DNA of 64,000 bases from Agromyces sp. H66 (GCF_004959775.1 NZ_SJZG01000009.1:62001-126000), one strand, 5' to 3'. Shown: positions 1 to 8,470, counted from the stretch's first letter. Numbers and translations: made by a program. The notes: generated by a model not told the origin, from the sequence alone.

Positions 1-692
1 CGTTGGGCCACCTCCGCGGCGGTCCAGGCGCCGATGCCCGGCAGCAGGGTGAGTCGGGCCGCGGCATCCGCCGGGCTCATGCCGACCGCCTCCTCGAGGC
101 GGGCCGCGTACCGCGCCGCGTTCACGATCGTGCGCGCCCGCCGCGGATCCACGCCGGCCGTGTGCCATTCCCACACGGGGATCGACGCCCACGCCTCGGC
201 CGTCGGGGCCACCATCATCCGCCGCGGCGTCGGCCCGGGCGCCGGCTCGCCGAATCGCTGCACGAGCCGGCGCCAGGAGTCGTGCGCCTGCAGCGTGATG
301 ACCTTCTGCTCGAGGATCGCGGGCACCAGCGCCTCGAACACCCGCCCGGTGCGCGGAATGCGGAGCCCGGGGTGCCGTCGGTGCGCGTCGTCGAGCAGCC
401 TGATGCCGGGCTCGAAGTCGGTCGGATCGTCGCGATCGCCGAGGAGCTCAGGGCCCGAGGCGACCGCGACGCCGGCGCCCGGGCCCCAGCCCTCGCAGCG
501 AAGCTCGTCGGGTGCCGGCTGGGTGTACCGGAGGGTCGCGGCCCCTCCGGACGTGCGGGTCGTGCGCCAGACCGCGCCCGCCGCGTCGAGGCGGTACGTG
601 GGATCACCGGGCCCCCGCCGCAGCGACCCGATCGTCTGGTGCAGATCGGTCGGATGCCGCGGGCTCCACGTCAGGGCATGCTCGGCGATCAC
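1..692 (-). CDS. DNA-3-methyladenine glycosylase-like protein (HhH-GPD), 3' part cut off by window edge
   Basis: Reading the minus strand from a GTG at 692 gives an open frame of about 230 residues that runs off the window. The N-terminus (IAEHALTWSPRHPTDLHQTI) and the C-terminal helix-hairpin-helix LLPGIGAWTAAEVAQ fit the AlkA-like glycosylases that excise alkylated bases in base-excision repair. The hairpin sits at the expected distance before the catalytic Asp, which would lie just outside the window. A GTG at 710 is an alternative start; 692 was preferred because TGGAG lies just upstream. The family is clear, the substrate is not. Confidence 0.8.
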   Translation of the reverse strand, partial: MIAEHALTWSPRHPTDLHQTIGSLRRGPGDPTYRLDAAGAVWRTTRTSGGAATLRYTQPAPDELRCEGWGPGAGVAVASGPELLGDRDDPTDFEPGIRLLDDAHRRHPGLRIPRTGRVFEALVPAILEQKVITLQAHDSWRRLVQRFGEPAPGPTPRRMMVAPTAEAWASIPVWEWHTAGVDPRRARTIVNAARYAARLEEAVGMSPADAAARLTLLPGIGAWTAAEVAQ

Positions 693-729
693 CGCTCCAG
701 TGTGCCCCACGCGCCTGACAGCGCGATCG

Positions 730-1056
730 TCACTTCCAGTTGTGGCGCACCGACTCCCGACGCGGGTACTGGGCCTGGATGAACGCCATCACGATTCCCG
801 CCGCGATCAGGGCGGCGCCGAGCGGAACGAGGACCTCGCGGATCACTCGCAGGGACAGCTCGAGCGCGACGCGGATGGTCTGCCCCTGCTCCGTCGAGCC
901 GAGACCGAGCTGATCGAGGAACATGGGAACGAGAACGACGAGCGCCGCCCCGACCAGAGCGACCACGATTCCCCACCACAGCACCTTCGCGGGCGCCCCG
1001 TGCATGGAGAACTGCTTCGGCTTCTCGACGATGACTTCGGTCTCGGTTGCCCCCAT
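730..1056 (-). CDS. Small two-TM membrane protein
   Basis: A 108-residue protein with a short polar N-terminus (GATETEVIVEKPKQFSM) and two hydrophobic segments, about residues 28-47 and 78-96, joined by a loop with charged residues. It ends in a basic tail (YPRRESVRHNWK). It lies 37 bp upstream of the glycosylase gene on the same strand, so the two may be cotranscribed. I recognise no named family. The amphipathic but membrane-compatible composition and good codon usage make it a real gene. Confidence 0.7.
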   Translation of the reverse strand: MGATETEVIVEKPKQFSMHGAPAKVLWWGIVVALVGAALVVLVPMFLDQLGLGSTEQGQTIRVALELSLRVIREVLVPLGAALIAAGIVMAFIQAQYPRRESVRHNWK

Positions 1057-1137
1057 GATCCAGCACCATACCGGGCGAAGGGGGCGCCCGTCACCTGATC
1101 GGGGGGCGCGGCGTCACCGACGCCGCGTCGAAGGGCG

Positions 1138-1461
1138 CTACGACCGCCGATCGAACAGGCCGAGCAGCGGCAGCACCAGGCCGAGCTCCGCGAGGCCGAG
1201 CACGAAGTACACGGCCTGAAGCACGCTGAACGGGACGAAGATCATCTGCACGAAGATCCAGATGAGCAGCGCGAACCCGGCCGCCGCGGCCCAGAACAGT
1301 GCCCGCGGCATCCGTCGCGAGAGCAACGCGAACGCGAGCACGTGGATGCCGCCCAGCACGAGCGCGAGCACGACATGCGGCAGCACGACGGAGCCGAACG
1401 GCGATGCGGTCCCGACATGCAGGCGGGCCCAAGGTCCCACGGCGGCCGCCGCCCGGCCCAT
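1138..1461 (-). CDS. Hypothetical membrane protein, three TM segments
   Basis: A 107-residue protein starting at an ATG at 1461, with hydrophobic stretches around residues 24-45 (VVLPHVVLALVLGGIHVLAF), 50-70 and 75-98. It is divergent from the ABC exporter and only 21 bp separate the two start codons, so the true start could be one of the later in-frame GTG codons. The same frame stays open for about 270 codons upstream as antisense of the ABC gene; that part has no membrane character and was left out. Function unknown. Confidence 0.55.
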   Translation of the reverse strand: MGRAAAAVGPWARLHVGTASPFGSVVLPHVVLALVLGGIHVLAFALLSRRMPRALFWAAAAGFALLIWIFVQMIFVPFSVLQAVYFVLGLAELGLVLPLLGLFDRRS

Positions 1462-1482
1462 AGCCTCACGGCGGGAGGCGGT

Positions 1483-2406
1483 ATGGACGCGATCGAGGTG
1501 CAGGGGCTCACGAAGACCTACGGCGGAGTGGCGGTGGTCGACGGGATCTCGATGAGCATCGGCCAGGGCGAGGTGTTCTCCCTGCTCGGGCCGAACGGCG
1601 CCGGCAAGACGACGACGGTCGAGATGCTGGAGGGCCATCGCCGGCCCGACGGCGGCACGATCTCGGTGCTCGGGTTCGACCCCCGGCGTCGAGAACGCGC
1701 CTTCCGCGAACGCATCAGCGTGGTGCTGCAGGAGGCCGGGTTCGACGACGAGTTCACGGTGCGCGAACTCGTGCGCTACTTCCACGCGTTCTACGCACAT
1801 CCGCTCGACGTCGACGAGGTCATCGACCTGGTGGGACTCGACGAGAAGCACTCGGCGAAGGTGAAGACCCTCTCGGGCGGCCAGCGCCGCCGGCTCGATC
1901 TCGCACTCGGACTGATCGGCGACCCCGACGTGCTGTTCCTCGACGAGCCGACCGTGGGGTTCGACCCCGCCGCCCGGCGCCAGGCCTGGTCCGTCATCGA
2001 GCAGCTCAAGGCCCGGGGCACCACGATCCTGCTCACCACCCACTACCTCGACGAGGCCGAGCACCTGGCCGACCGCGTCGCCGTCATCGTCGCCGGGCGC
2101 CTCGTGGCCGTCGGACCACCCGCCGAGCTCGCCGCCGGCCGGACCGGTGCGACGGTCTCGTTCCGGCTGCCGCCCGCGACCACGGTCGACGAGCTCCCGG
2201 GCCTCGGCGCCCGTCCCGTGGCCGACGGCGCGGGATGGCGGCTCGCGACGGAGCATCCGTCGGCCGTGGTGCACGCCCTGACCGGATGGGCGATCGACCG
2301 CGGCACGGAGCTGCCCGCCCTCGAGGTACGGCGACCGAGCCTCGAAGACGCCTACCTCGACCTCGTGGGCGAGCCCCCGCAGGCGAACATGGGATCGGCA
2401 CCGTGA
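1483..2406 (+). CDS. ABC transporter ATP-binding protein (ABC-2 drug-export type)
   Basis: A 307-residue ATPase of the DrrA/CcmA-like export class. Walker A GPNGAGKTT is at residues 36-44, Q-loop Gln 83, signature LSGGQ 130-134, Walker B VLFLDEP 150-156 and switch His 187 (TTH). After about residue 215 it has the C-terminal extension usual for ABC-2 exporters. GGGAGG precedes the ATG at 1483 with good spacing. It overlaps the permease gene by GTGA, so the two are translationally coupled and should form one exporter. Substrate unknown; drug or lipid export is typical of the family. Confidence 0.9.
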   Translation: MDAIEVQGLTKTYGGVAVVDGISMSIGQGEVFSLLGPNGAGKTTTVEMLEGHRRPDGGTISVLGFDPRRRERAFRERISVVLQEAGFDDEFTVRELVRYFHAFYAHPLDVDEVIDLVGLDEKHSAKVKTLSGGQRRRLDLALGLIGDPDVLFLDEPTVGFDPAARRQAWSVIEQLKARGTTILLTTHYLDEAEHLADRVAVIVAGRLVAVGPPAELAAGRTGATVSFRLPPATTVDELPGLGARPVADGAGWRLATEHPSAVVHALTGWAIDRGTELPALEVRRPSLEDAYLDLVGEPPQANMGSAP

Positions 2407-4046
2407 GCACCGCCGGCGCCTCGACCGCTTCCGGCGGAGGCTGGGTCGCGCAACTCGGCGCCCAGTTCCAGCACGCCGCCGTGTCGCTGTGGCGGTCGCT
2501 CATCGTCCTCATCTTCAGCTTCGGCATGCCGCTCGCCTGGCTCGTGCTCATCGGGCTCGTCGCCGGCAACGCCGTGATCGACGAGTCGACGGGACTGCGG
2601 GTCATGCAGCTCGCCGCACCCAGCGCCATCGCGATGGGCGCCTTCTTCGCGACCATGCCCTCCGTCGCCGTGGCCGTCGGGGAGGCGAAGGACCGCCTCG
2701 TGCTGAAGCGGCTGCGCACGACCCCGATGCCGAGCTGGGCGTACGTCGCGGGGCAGGTGCTCGCGGCCGCGGGCTTCGGCGCCGCGTCGGTGGGCGCGAC
2801 CGTGTTCGTCGCCTGGCTCGCCTACGACGTGCGGCTGCCCGCGGCATCCGTCTGGCCGTTCATCGTGACCGTGCTCGTCGCGCTCGCCTCCTTCTGCGCC
2901 CTCGGCATCGCCGTGGCGTCGGTGGCCCCCTCGGCGCGCATCGCCGAGACGGTCTCGATCGCGACCGCTGTCACGCTCGCGTTCATCTCGGGGGTGTTCG
3001 TCATCGGCGGTGCACTGCCGGCATGGCTGGACGCGCTGGCGAGCGCCCTGCCGCTGAAGCCGTTCCTGACCGCGATGCAGGACCAGTTCGACCCGTCCAA
3101 CGAGGAGCCGCAGTGGGCGCTCCCGCAGCTCGCCGTCATCGCCGCATGGGGCGTGGTGGGCGCGGTCGTCGCGATGGTGGCGTTCCGGTGGCAGCCGACG
3201 ATCCGCCGTGCGCCCTCCGCGGGCATGGCCGCTGCGGAGACCGGGCGCCTCGCGCCCACGACCGCGGCCCCCTCGACGACCCGCCGCAGGCCGTCGACCG
3301 TGCTCTCCCGCGTCGGAGCCCAGTCGGCGGCGGCGCTGCGGGTGGCGGCGCGCCGCCCGGGCGATCTGTTCTTCGCGATCGCGGTGCCGCTCGGCCTCTT
3401 CCTCCTGCTCGTGACGCTGCAGGGCGACGTCATGCGGGCCGACGGCATCCCCGTCGCGACCTTCACGGCCGCGAGCATGGCGACGTGGGGCATCGCCGTC
3501 GTCTCCTTCATGAACACGGCCGAGTCGTTCGCGAGGTCCCGGGAGCGCGGGATGCTGAAGCGACTCGACGGCACCCCGTCGAGCGTGGGCGAGCTCATCG
3601 CCGGCCGGAGCGTGGCCACGGTGGTGCTGGGCGTCCTCGTCACGGCAGCTCTGCTCGCCGTCATGGTCTCCGCCTACGGCACCCCGGTGACGCTCGGCGG
3701 TATCGCCGTCGGGCTCGTGGTCACGACCGTCGGCGTCGCCTCGCTCGTGGCATGCGGCCACCTGCTCGCGGCAGCCCTGCCGAGCGCACGCGCGGTGGGA
3801 TCCGTGGCGCTCATCCTGCTGTTCGTGCTCGCGTTCTTCTCCGAGGTCTTCCTCGTGGAGTCGCCCGAGTGGATGGAACCGGTGGGGGCCGTATTCCCCC
3901 TCGTGCACCTCCAGCACGGGCTCACCGACGCCTGGGATCCGGATGTCGCGACGGTGCCGTGGCTCGACTTGGCCGTGCTCGCGGCGTGGGGCGGCGCGGC
4001 CGGCGCCGCGGCCCTCCTGCTGGAACGGCGACGCGTCAGGCGCTGA
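2403..4046 (+). CDS. ABC-2 type permease, two permease units fused in tandem
   Basis: A 547-residue protein starting at GTG 2403, inside the stop of the ATPase gene. It holds two successive ABC2_membrane-like units: roughly residues 20-270 (from AAVSLWRSLIVLIFSFGMPL to about VVGAVVAMVAFRW) and 305-545. A Pro/Thr/Arg-rich linker (about 275-300) joins them. Each unit repeats the same plan of six hydrophobic helices, and each has a conserved cytoplasmic stretch (LKRLRTTPMPSW in the first, LKRLDGTPSSVGE in the second). Most ABC-2 exporters use two copies of a single permease of about 250 residues, so this is an internal duplication. Its 3' end overlaps the convergent universal stress gene by 11 bp. 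Confidence 0.88.
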   Translation: MSTAGASTASGGGWVAQLGAQFQHAAVSLWRSLIVLIFSFGMPLAWLVLIGLVAGNAVIDESTGLRVMQLAAPSAIAMGAFFATMPSVAVAVGEAKDRLVLKRLRTTPMPSWAYVAGQVLAAAGFGAASVGATVFVAWLAYDVRLPAASVWPFIVTVLVALASFCALGIAVASVAPSARIAETVSIATAVTLAFISGVFVIGGALPAWLDALASALPLKPFLTAMQDQFDPSNEEPQWALPQLAVIAAWGVVGAVVAMVAFRWQPTIRRAPSAGMAAAETGRLAPTTAAPSTTRRRPSTVLSRVGAQSAAALRVAARRPGDLFFAIAVPLGLFLLLVTLQGDVMRADGIPVATFTAASMATWGIAVVSFMNTAESFARSRERGMLKRLDGTPSSVGELIAGRSVATVVLGVLVTAALLAVMVSAYGTPVTLGGIAVGLVVTTVGVASLVACGHLLAAALPSARAVGSVALILLFVLAFFSEVFLVESPEWMEPVGAVFPLVHLQHGLTDAWDPDVATVPWLDLAVLAAWGGAAGAAALLLERRRVRR

Positions 4047-4857
4047 CGGGCGCCGCGGCGCGGAACGGGACGATCATCACCGGTCCGCCGGCGTTCATGA
4101 GCAGGTCGTTGTTCGTGCGCCCGAGCGGCCGGAAGCCCTGCGCATCGGGTGCGGTCGGCCGGCCGCTCACGGTGACCACGGCGCGGCGCGACACCGCGGC
4201 GAGCGCCTCGCCGGGCGACGACGTGGACCGGCGCACCACGATGCCCGCCGCGAGCTCGCTGGTCTCGGGAAGCTCCCGCACGAGGCCGAGGGCCCGCTCG
4301 TCGTCGGTCGCGTCCGGCCCGCCCGACCGGATGAGCATGAGTCGCTCGCCGAGCCGCACGGCCTCGTGCGCGGCGAACCGCACCGGGTCGATCCAACCGG
4401 GCTCGTCGCCGACGCCGACGGCCACGCCGCTCCGACCCGGCGACGCCGAGACGGGAACGATCGTCGTCGGCACGGGCGCCATGGCCGCGAGCTGCAGCCC
4501 CCGGGAGCCTAGTGCGTGGCCGTGGAAGGACCCGACCTTGTGCGTGCCGATCGCGACCGACTCGAACGCGGCCGCCTCGGAGGCCAGCACCAGCATGGGC
4601 GCGCCCACGGCCACGCGAGCGCTCACGGTGACGCCGCCGGCCTGCTCGCGTGCGAACTCGAGCTCGCGCGCGGCGGTCTGCTCGGCCGAATTGCGCAGCT
4701 CCGTCAGGTCACGGTCGCTGATGGTGCCCCACTCGTCGTCGACGACGAACAGCAGCGTGACATCAGCCCCGATGCCCTTTGCCCGTTCGATCGCCCACGA
4801 CACCGCCGCCCGGCTCGCGATCGAACCATCGATGCCGACGAGGATCGACCTTTCCAT
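4036..4857 (-). CDS. Universal stress protein, tandem UspA domains
   Basis: A 273-residue protein. The first UspA domain begins MERSILVGIDGSIASRAAVS. The nucleotide loop of the first half looks degenerate (IGTHKVGSFHGHALGSRG), and the second half (from about residue 148, GVAVGVGDEPG) is a diverged UspA fold lacking the G-x2-G-x9-G-S/T motif. Such proteins accumulate in hypoxia and stationary phase in actinobacteria. Divergent from the sensor kinase at 5071, with a shared 213-bp upstream region holding a GGGCC-N4-GGTCCC-like site. Its stop overlaps the end of the ABC permease by 11 bp. Confidence 0.85.
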   Translation of the reverse strand: MERSILVGIDGSIASRAAVSWAIERAKGIGADVTLLFVVDDEWGTISDRDLTELRNSAEQTAARELEFAREQAGGVTVSARVAVGAPMLVLASEAAAFESVAIGTHKVGSFHGHALGSRGLQLAAMAPVPTTIVPVSASPGRSGVAVGVGDEPGWIDPVRFAAHEAVRLGERLMLIRSGGPDATDDERALGLVRELPETSELAAGIVVRRSTSSPGEALAAVSRRAVVTVSGRPTAPDAQGFRPLGRTNNDLLMNAGGPVMIVPFRAAAPVSA

Positions 4858-4954
4858 GCTGCACCGTCTTCCTGCGACCCGGACGCGGCGAGGGCGCTGC
4901 CGCGACGATTCCGATCGCTTCGTCCCAGCATCACCCGATCGTCGGTCGCGTCTC

Positions 4955-4969
4955 GGGCCATTGGTCCCC
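4955..4969. promoter_or_regulatory. Putative DosR/DevR-like operator
   Basis: GGGCCATTGGTCCCC lies midway between the divergent universal stress gene (start 4857) and the kinase gene (start 5071). It has the arrangement of the sites at 7959, 8541, 8584 and 12294 and resembles the GGGAC-N-GTCCC core known for mycobacterial DosR. Assignment to the regulator at 6786 is inference. Confidence 0.45.
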
Positions 4970-5070
4970 CGGATGCCCCGTCCGGTCGCCGTTGGCCCCC
5001 GCTCCGCCTCGTGCGCGCACCGCGGAACCGGTGATAGCCTGCCGACAACCCGCGATACGGAGGGGGTGCC

Positions 5071-6789
5071 GTGCCGGAGCGGATGCCGCAGCCTTCCGAT
5101 CAGCCGCGGTCGGAGCTGGATCGGGCCCTGCACGACCTCGTCGACCGAGCCGACGACGTGATCGCCACGCAGGGTCGCCTGCGTGCGCTGCTGCACGCGA
5201 CCCAGGCCGTCGTCGAACCCATCGAGCTGCCGATGGTGCTCGAGCGCATCGTGCGTGCCGCGGTCGAGCTCGTCGACGCGCAGTACGGTGCGCTGGGGGT
5301 CGTGGCGCCCGAGGGTGGACTCGAGGAATTCATCCACGTGGGCATGGCTCCCGCTGCGGTCGCGCGGATCGGGCATCTCCCCCAGGGCCACGGCGTGCTC
5401 GGCGCCCTCATCGACGACCCGCGTCCCATCCGGTTGCGGCACATCTCCGACGACCCGCGGTCGGTCGGCTTCCCCGAGGGGCATCCGGCGATGGACGCGT
5501 TCCTCGGCGTGCCCATCCGCGTGCGCGACGAGGTCTTCGGCAACCTCTACCTCTCGAATCCGCGCGCCGGCGAGTTCTCCCATCAGGACGAGGACATGGT
5601 CACCGCCCTCGCGGCGACCGCGGGCTTCGCGATCGCGAACGCCAGGCTGTTCGACGAGTCGCGCATGCGGCAGTCCTGGACCGCCTCGTCGGCGCAGATC
5701 GCCTCGGCGCTCCTCGGCACCGCGAGCGACGCCGCGGTGCCGATGCTCGCCGACGAGCTCATCGCGCGCACCGCGGCCGATCGCATCTGCATCGTCGTCC
5801 CCGGCGTCGACCCGCTCACCGTCCGCGTCGCCGAAGCGCGCGGCACCGGTGCCGAGGCCCTCGCCGGGGCGGTCATCCCGTCGATGCGCACCGCCGCCGC
5901 GGTGGTGTTCGAGAGCGGCGAGTCGCGTGCACGACCCGGTGGACGGGCCGGTGAGACCGCCGATGCCCTGGCCCTCGTCGACGGCGAGGACGCCGGTCCG
6001 ACGATGTTCGTGGCCCTGAAGAATCCGTCCTCGGTGTGGGCCGTGGTGTCCGTGAGCCGGGCGCCGGGCAGGGGGCACTTCACGCCGGCCGAGCTCGACA
6101 TCGCCGACGACCTCGCGAGCCGCGTGGGACTCGCGATCGAGCTGGCGCGCGCCCGCGAGGAACGCCAGCGCGCCCTGCTCGCCGACGACCGCTCCCGGAT
6201 CGCACGCGATCTGCACGACCACGTGATCCAGCAACTGTTCGGCACCGGTCTCGAGCTCCAGGCCGTCGCGGGCACGACCCCCGACTCCGAGCTCGCCCGT
6301 CGCCTCGAGTCGGCGGTCGCGACCCTCGACGACACCATCGCGCAGATCCGCACGATCATCTTCGCGATGTCGCCCCGACCCACGGCCGACAGCTCCCTGC
6401 GTCGCCGCCTCCTCGACATCGCGGCCGAGTCCTCGGCGTCACTGCCCCAGCCGGTCGCGGTGAGCTTCAGCGGCCCCGTCGATCTCGTCGTCACGGGCGA
6501 GGTCGCCGAAGACGTGGCGGCCGTGTCGCGCGAACTGCTCGCCAACGCCGTGCGACACGCCTCGGCCTCGACCGTGCGTCTCTCGATCGTCGCGAACGAC
6601 AGCGCCGTCCGCGTCGCCGTCGACGACGACGGCTCGGGCATCACCGACACGGGGCGGCGCAGCGGTCTCGCGAACCTGGCAGCACGCGCCGAACGCCGCG
6701 GCGGCCGGCTGCGCATCGATTCCGAGCCCGGTCGCACGACGGTGCGCTGGACCGTGCCCGCGGAACGAGGCGAAGGAGAAGACGCATGA
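5071..6789 (+). CDS. DevS/DosT-like GAF-GAF sensor histidine kinase
   Basis: A 572-residue soluble kinase. GAF domain 1 spans about residues 50-195 and contains QYGALGVVAPEG and FLGVPIRVRDEVFGNLYL. GAF 2 spans about 210-355, a HisKA_3 dimerisation domain with phospho-acceptor His 382 (RIARDLHDHVIQQLFG) follows, and the HATPase_c domain has N and G boxes (ELLANAVRHA, DDDGSGI, GLANLAARAERRGG). His 138 in GFPEGHPAMD aligns, from memory, with the haem ligand region of mycobacterial DevS, so gas or redox sensing is possible but unproven. GTG start at 5071, preceded by GGAGGGGG. ATGA overlap with the response regulator gene. Confidence 0.92.
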   Translation: MPERMPQPSDQPRSELDRALHDLVDRADDVIATQGRLRALLHATQAVVEPIELPMVLERIVRAAVELVDAQYGALGVVAPEGGLEEFIHVGMAPAAVARIGHLPQGHGVLGALIDDPRPIRLRHISDDPRSVGFPEGHPAMDAFLGVPIRVRDEVFGNLYLSNPRAGEFSHQDEDMVTALAATAGFAIANARLFDESRMRQSWTASSAQIASALLGTASDAAVPMLADELIARTAADRICIVVPGVDPLTVRVAEARGTGAEALAGAVIPSMRTAAAVVFESGESRARPGGRAGETADALALVDGEDAGPTMFVALKNPSSVWAVVSVSRAPGRGHFTPAELDIADDLASRVGLAIELARAREERQRALLADDRSRIARDLHDHVIQQLFGTGLELQAVAGTTPDSELARRLESAVATLDDTIAQIRTIIFAMSPRPTADSSLRRRLLDIAAESSASLPQPVAVSFSGPVDLVVTGEVAEDVAAVSRELLANAVRHASASTVRLSIVANDSAVRVAVDDDGSGITDTGRRSGLANLAARAERRGGRLRIDSEPGRTTVRWTVPAERGEGEDA

Positions 6790-7424
6790 CGCGCGTGTTC
6801 CTCGTGGACGATCACGAGATCGTGCGGCGGGGCGTCGCCGAGCTGCTGCATCGCGAGGGCGACCTCGAGGTGGTCGGCGAGGCCGGCGACGTCGCACACG
6901 CCCTCCCCCGCATCGATGCCACCCTGCCCGACGTCGCGCTGCTCGACATGCTCCTGCCCGACGGCGACGGCATCGCGCTGTGCCGCGAGATCCGGTCGAG
7001 GCATCCCGAGATCCGATGCCTGATCCTCACGGCGTACGACGACGACGAGGCCGCGATGAGCGCGGTGCTCGCGGGCGCGTCGGGGTACGTGCTGAAGAAC
7101 ATCAACGGCTCGAAGCTCGTCGACCACGTTCGCGCAGCCGCGGCCGGGCGAAACCTGCTGCATGCGGGGGTCACGAGGCAGGTGGCGACGAGGGCCGCGT
7201 CCGAAGACCGCGAGGATCCCCGCTTCGGCTCCCTCAACCTGCGCGAACGGCAGGTGCTCGCCCTCATCGCCGAGGGGCTCACCAACCGGCAGATCGGCGA
7301 GCAGCTCGACCTCGCCGAGAAGACCGTGAAGAACTACGTCTCGGGACTCCTGCGCAAGCTCGGCTTCGAACGTCGCACGCAGGCGGCCGTCTACCAGCTC
7401 GAGCACCGCGACCAGCCGAGATGA
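6786..7424 (+). CDS. LuxR/NarL-family response regulator (DevR/DosR-like)
   Basis: 212 residues. The receiver domain has acidic pocket Asp 8-Asp 9, phospho-acceptor Asp 54 (DVALLDMLLPDGDG), a T/Y switch region (LTAYDDD) and the conserved Lys of YVLKNI. A GerE/LuxR HTH occupies about residues 147-205 (LNLRERQVLALIAEGLTNRQ, then AEKTVKNYVSGLLRKLG). Its start overlaps the kinase stop by 4 bp, making a cognate two-component pair. The domain order and the YVLKxI and TVKNYVSxLLxKLG wording match DevR/DosR of actinobacteria. It probably controls the stress genes on either side through the repeated GGGCC-like sites. Confidence 0.92.
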   Translation: MTRVFLVDDHEIVRRGVAELLHREGDLEVVGEAGDVAHALPRIDATLPDVALLDMLLPDGDGIALCREIRSRHPEIRCLILTAYDDDEAAMSAVLAGASGYVLKNINGSKLVDHVRAAAAGRNLLHAGVTRQVATRAASEDREDPRFGSLNLRERQVLALIAEGLTNRQIGEQLDLAEKTVKNYVSGLLRKLGFERRTQAAVYQLEHRDQPR

Positions 7425-7426
7425 GG

Positions 7427-7453
7427 GATGCCACGGGGCCGGCCCGTGGCATC
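7427..7453. terminator. Hairpin between convergent genes
   Basis: Arms GATGCCACGGG and CCCGTGGCATC form a perfect 11-bp stem with a 5-nt loop, 2 bp after the response-regulator stop and before the stop of the convergent gene at 7473. It has no long T-run, so it acts either as a weak intrinsic terminator or as a transcript-end stabiliser in both directions. Confidence 0.6.
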
Positions 7454-7472
7454 ACTCAGCCGGTTCGCCCGG

Positions 7473-7922
7473 TCAGCCCGCCGGAGCGACCTGCCGTCGC
7501 TGGAACATGCGGCCGCTCACTTCGGTGGGGGTGATCCGCACCCACCGGGTCTTCTCCTCGGGCGCCCACGGGGCGATGCCGAGCTTCTCGGCGGCGTCGA
7601 CCTCGCCGCGGCGGTCGAACTCCTCGGCCGTGCCCTTGACGACCACGCTGAAGGCGTCGGCGTCGGTGAAGCCGTCGACCTCGAACGCGACGGTCTCGTG
7701 GATCGTGAGCTCGAGGAGCTTGGTGCCCGGCGAGGTTCGGAACACGATCGTGCGCGCGTCGGCGCCGTGCGAGTCGACGGCGTGGTTCACCGGGAAGATG
7801 TCGACCTGACCCGCCGCGGCCGCGGCGACGCGCCCGTAGGGTGCGTCGTCGATCCGCTGCCAGCACTCCTCTTCGGTGAGCGCTCGGGTCGGCGGGCGGT
7901 TGTTGACGGCGTCATCGTTCAT
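7473..7922 (-). CDS. Pyridoxamine 5'-phosphate oxidase-fold flavin/F420-binding protein
   Basis: 149 residues with the split-barrel fold of the PNPOx-like family: LTEEECWQRIDDAPYGRVAA, DIFPVNHAVD, IVFRTSPGTKLLEL and VAFEVDGFTDADAFSVVVKG match the usual strands. Many members bind FMN, F420 or haem; small versions recur in DosR-type regulons. The ATG at 7922 was chosen over an upstream in-frame ATG at 7958, because the upstream segment overlaps the putative regulator site at 7959-7971. Convergent with the two-component operon; same strand as hsp20, about 110 bp away. Confidence 0.82.
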   Translation of the reverse strand: MNDDAVNNRPPTRALTEEECWQRIDDAPYGRVAAAAAGQVDIFPVNHAVDSHGADARTIVFRTSPGTKLLELTIHETVAFEVDGFTDADAFSVVVKGTAEEFDRRGEVDAAEKLGIAPWAPEEKTRWVRITPTEVSGRMFQRRQVAPAG

Positions 7923-7958
7923 GCATCGAGTCTGGTCGCCCGCGGCATCCGTCGGCAA

Positions 7959-7971
7959 GTCCGAAGGTCCC
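7959..7971. promoter_or_regulatory. Putative DosR-like operator upstream of the PNPOx gene
   Basis: GTCCGAAGGTCCC, 37 bp upstream of the ATG at 7922 and in the right place for activation by a NarL-family regulator. It shares CCGAAGGTCCC exactly with the site at 8541-8554. Confidence 0.42.
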
Positions 7972-8003
7972 TCGGCCGGGCCGCCCCCGCCCCGGCCCGG
8001 CCC

Positions 8004-8045
8004 CGATCGTCACGACGTCGCGGCGCCGATCGTCACGACGTCGCG
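8004..8045. repeat. Direct repeat of 19 bp across the hsp20 stop codon
   Basis: CGATCGTCACGACGTCGCG occurs at 8004-8022 and again at 8027-8045. The second copy contains the hsp20 stop codon, so the first looks like a duplication of the gene's last codons into the spacer, possibly by replication slippage. Confidence 0.8.
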
Positions 8046-8470
8046 TCGCCGCCGCGCTTGATCTCGACCTTGCGCGGGCTCGGCAGCTCCTTGAACGGCA
8101 CCGTGACGTGCAGCACGCCCTCCTCGAAGGAGGCGCTGACGGCGTCCTGATCGGCCTGCTCGGGAAGCTGGATGCGCCGGTAGTAGCTCGAGCTCGACTC
8201 GCGCACGACGTACTTCTTGCCCTTGTCCTCTTCCTTCTCGTGCCGCTCGGCGCGCACGACCAGCGCACCCTCGTCGACGTTGATCTCGATGTCGTCCTGC
8301 GAGAAGCCGGGCAGGTGCGCTTCGACGGTGAGCTTCGAGTCGTCCTGCGTGTAGATGTCGGTGATCGGCATCTGCCGGCGTGCCTGCCCGAACAGTCCGT
8401 CGGAGAAGAGCTGCTTCTGCAGCGCCGAGAGTTCGGCGAACGGGTCGAAACGGCTGAGTGATCCAGCCAT
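8033..8470 (-). CDS. Hsp20/alpha-crystallin family small heat-shock protein
   Basis: 145 residues. N-terminal SLSRFDPFAELSALQKQLF, then an alpha-crystallin domain at about residues 38-135 (PITDIYTQDDSKLTVEAHLP, GFSQDDIEINVDEGALVVRA), ending with FEEGVLHVTVPFKE and a short basic tail. It is an ATP-independent holdase that forms oligomers in the cytoplasm. It is the counterpart in position and class of HspX/Acr in DosR regulons. Divergent from the universal stress gene at 8633; the 162-bp gap has two putative regulator sites. AGGAGCC precedes the ATG. Confidence 0.93.
   Translation of the reverse strand: MAGSLSRFDPFAELSALQKQLFSDGLFGQARRQMPITDIYTQDDSKLTVEAHLPGFSQDDIEINVDEGALVVRAERHEKEEDKGKKYVVRESSSSYYRRIQLPEQADQDAVSASFEEGVLHVTVPFKELPSPRKVEIKRGGDATS

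Noticed and set aside
2352-3917. A 521-codon minus-strand frame opposite the ABC permease
   Set aside because: His/Arg/Glu-rich antisense composition and complete overlap with a clear membrane protein gene.
2489-5161. An 890-codon plus-strand frame across the permease, universal stress gene and kinase start
   Set aside because: Arg/Ala/Pro-rich shadow typical of high G+C DNA, overlapping three well-supported genes in other frames.
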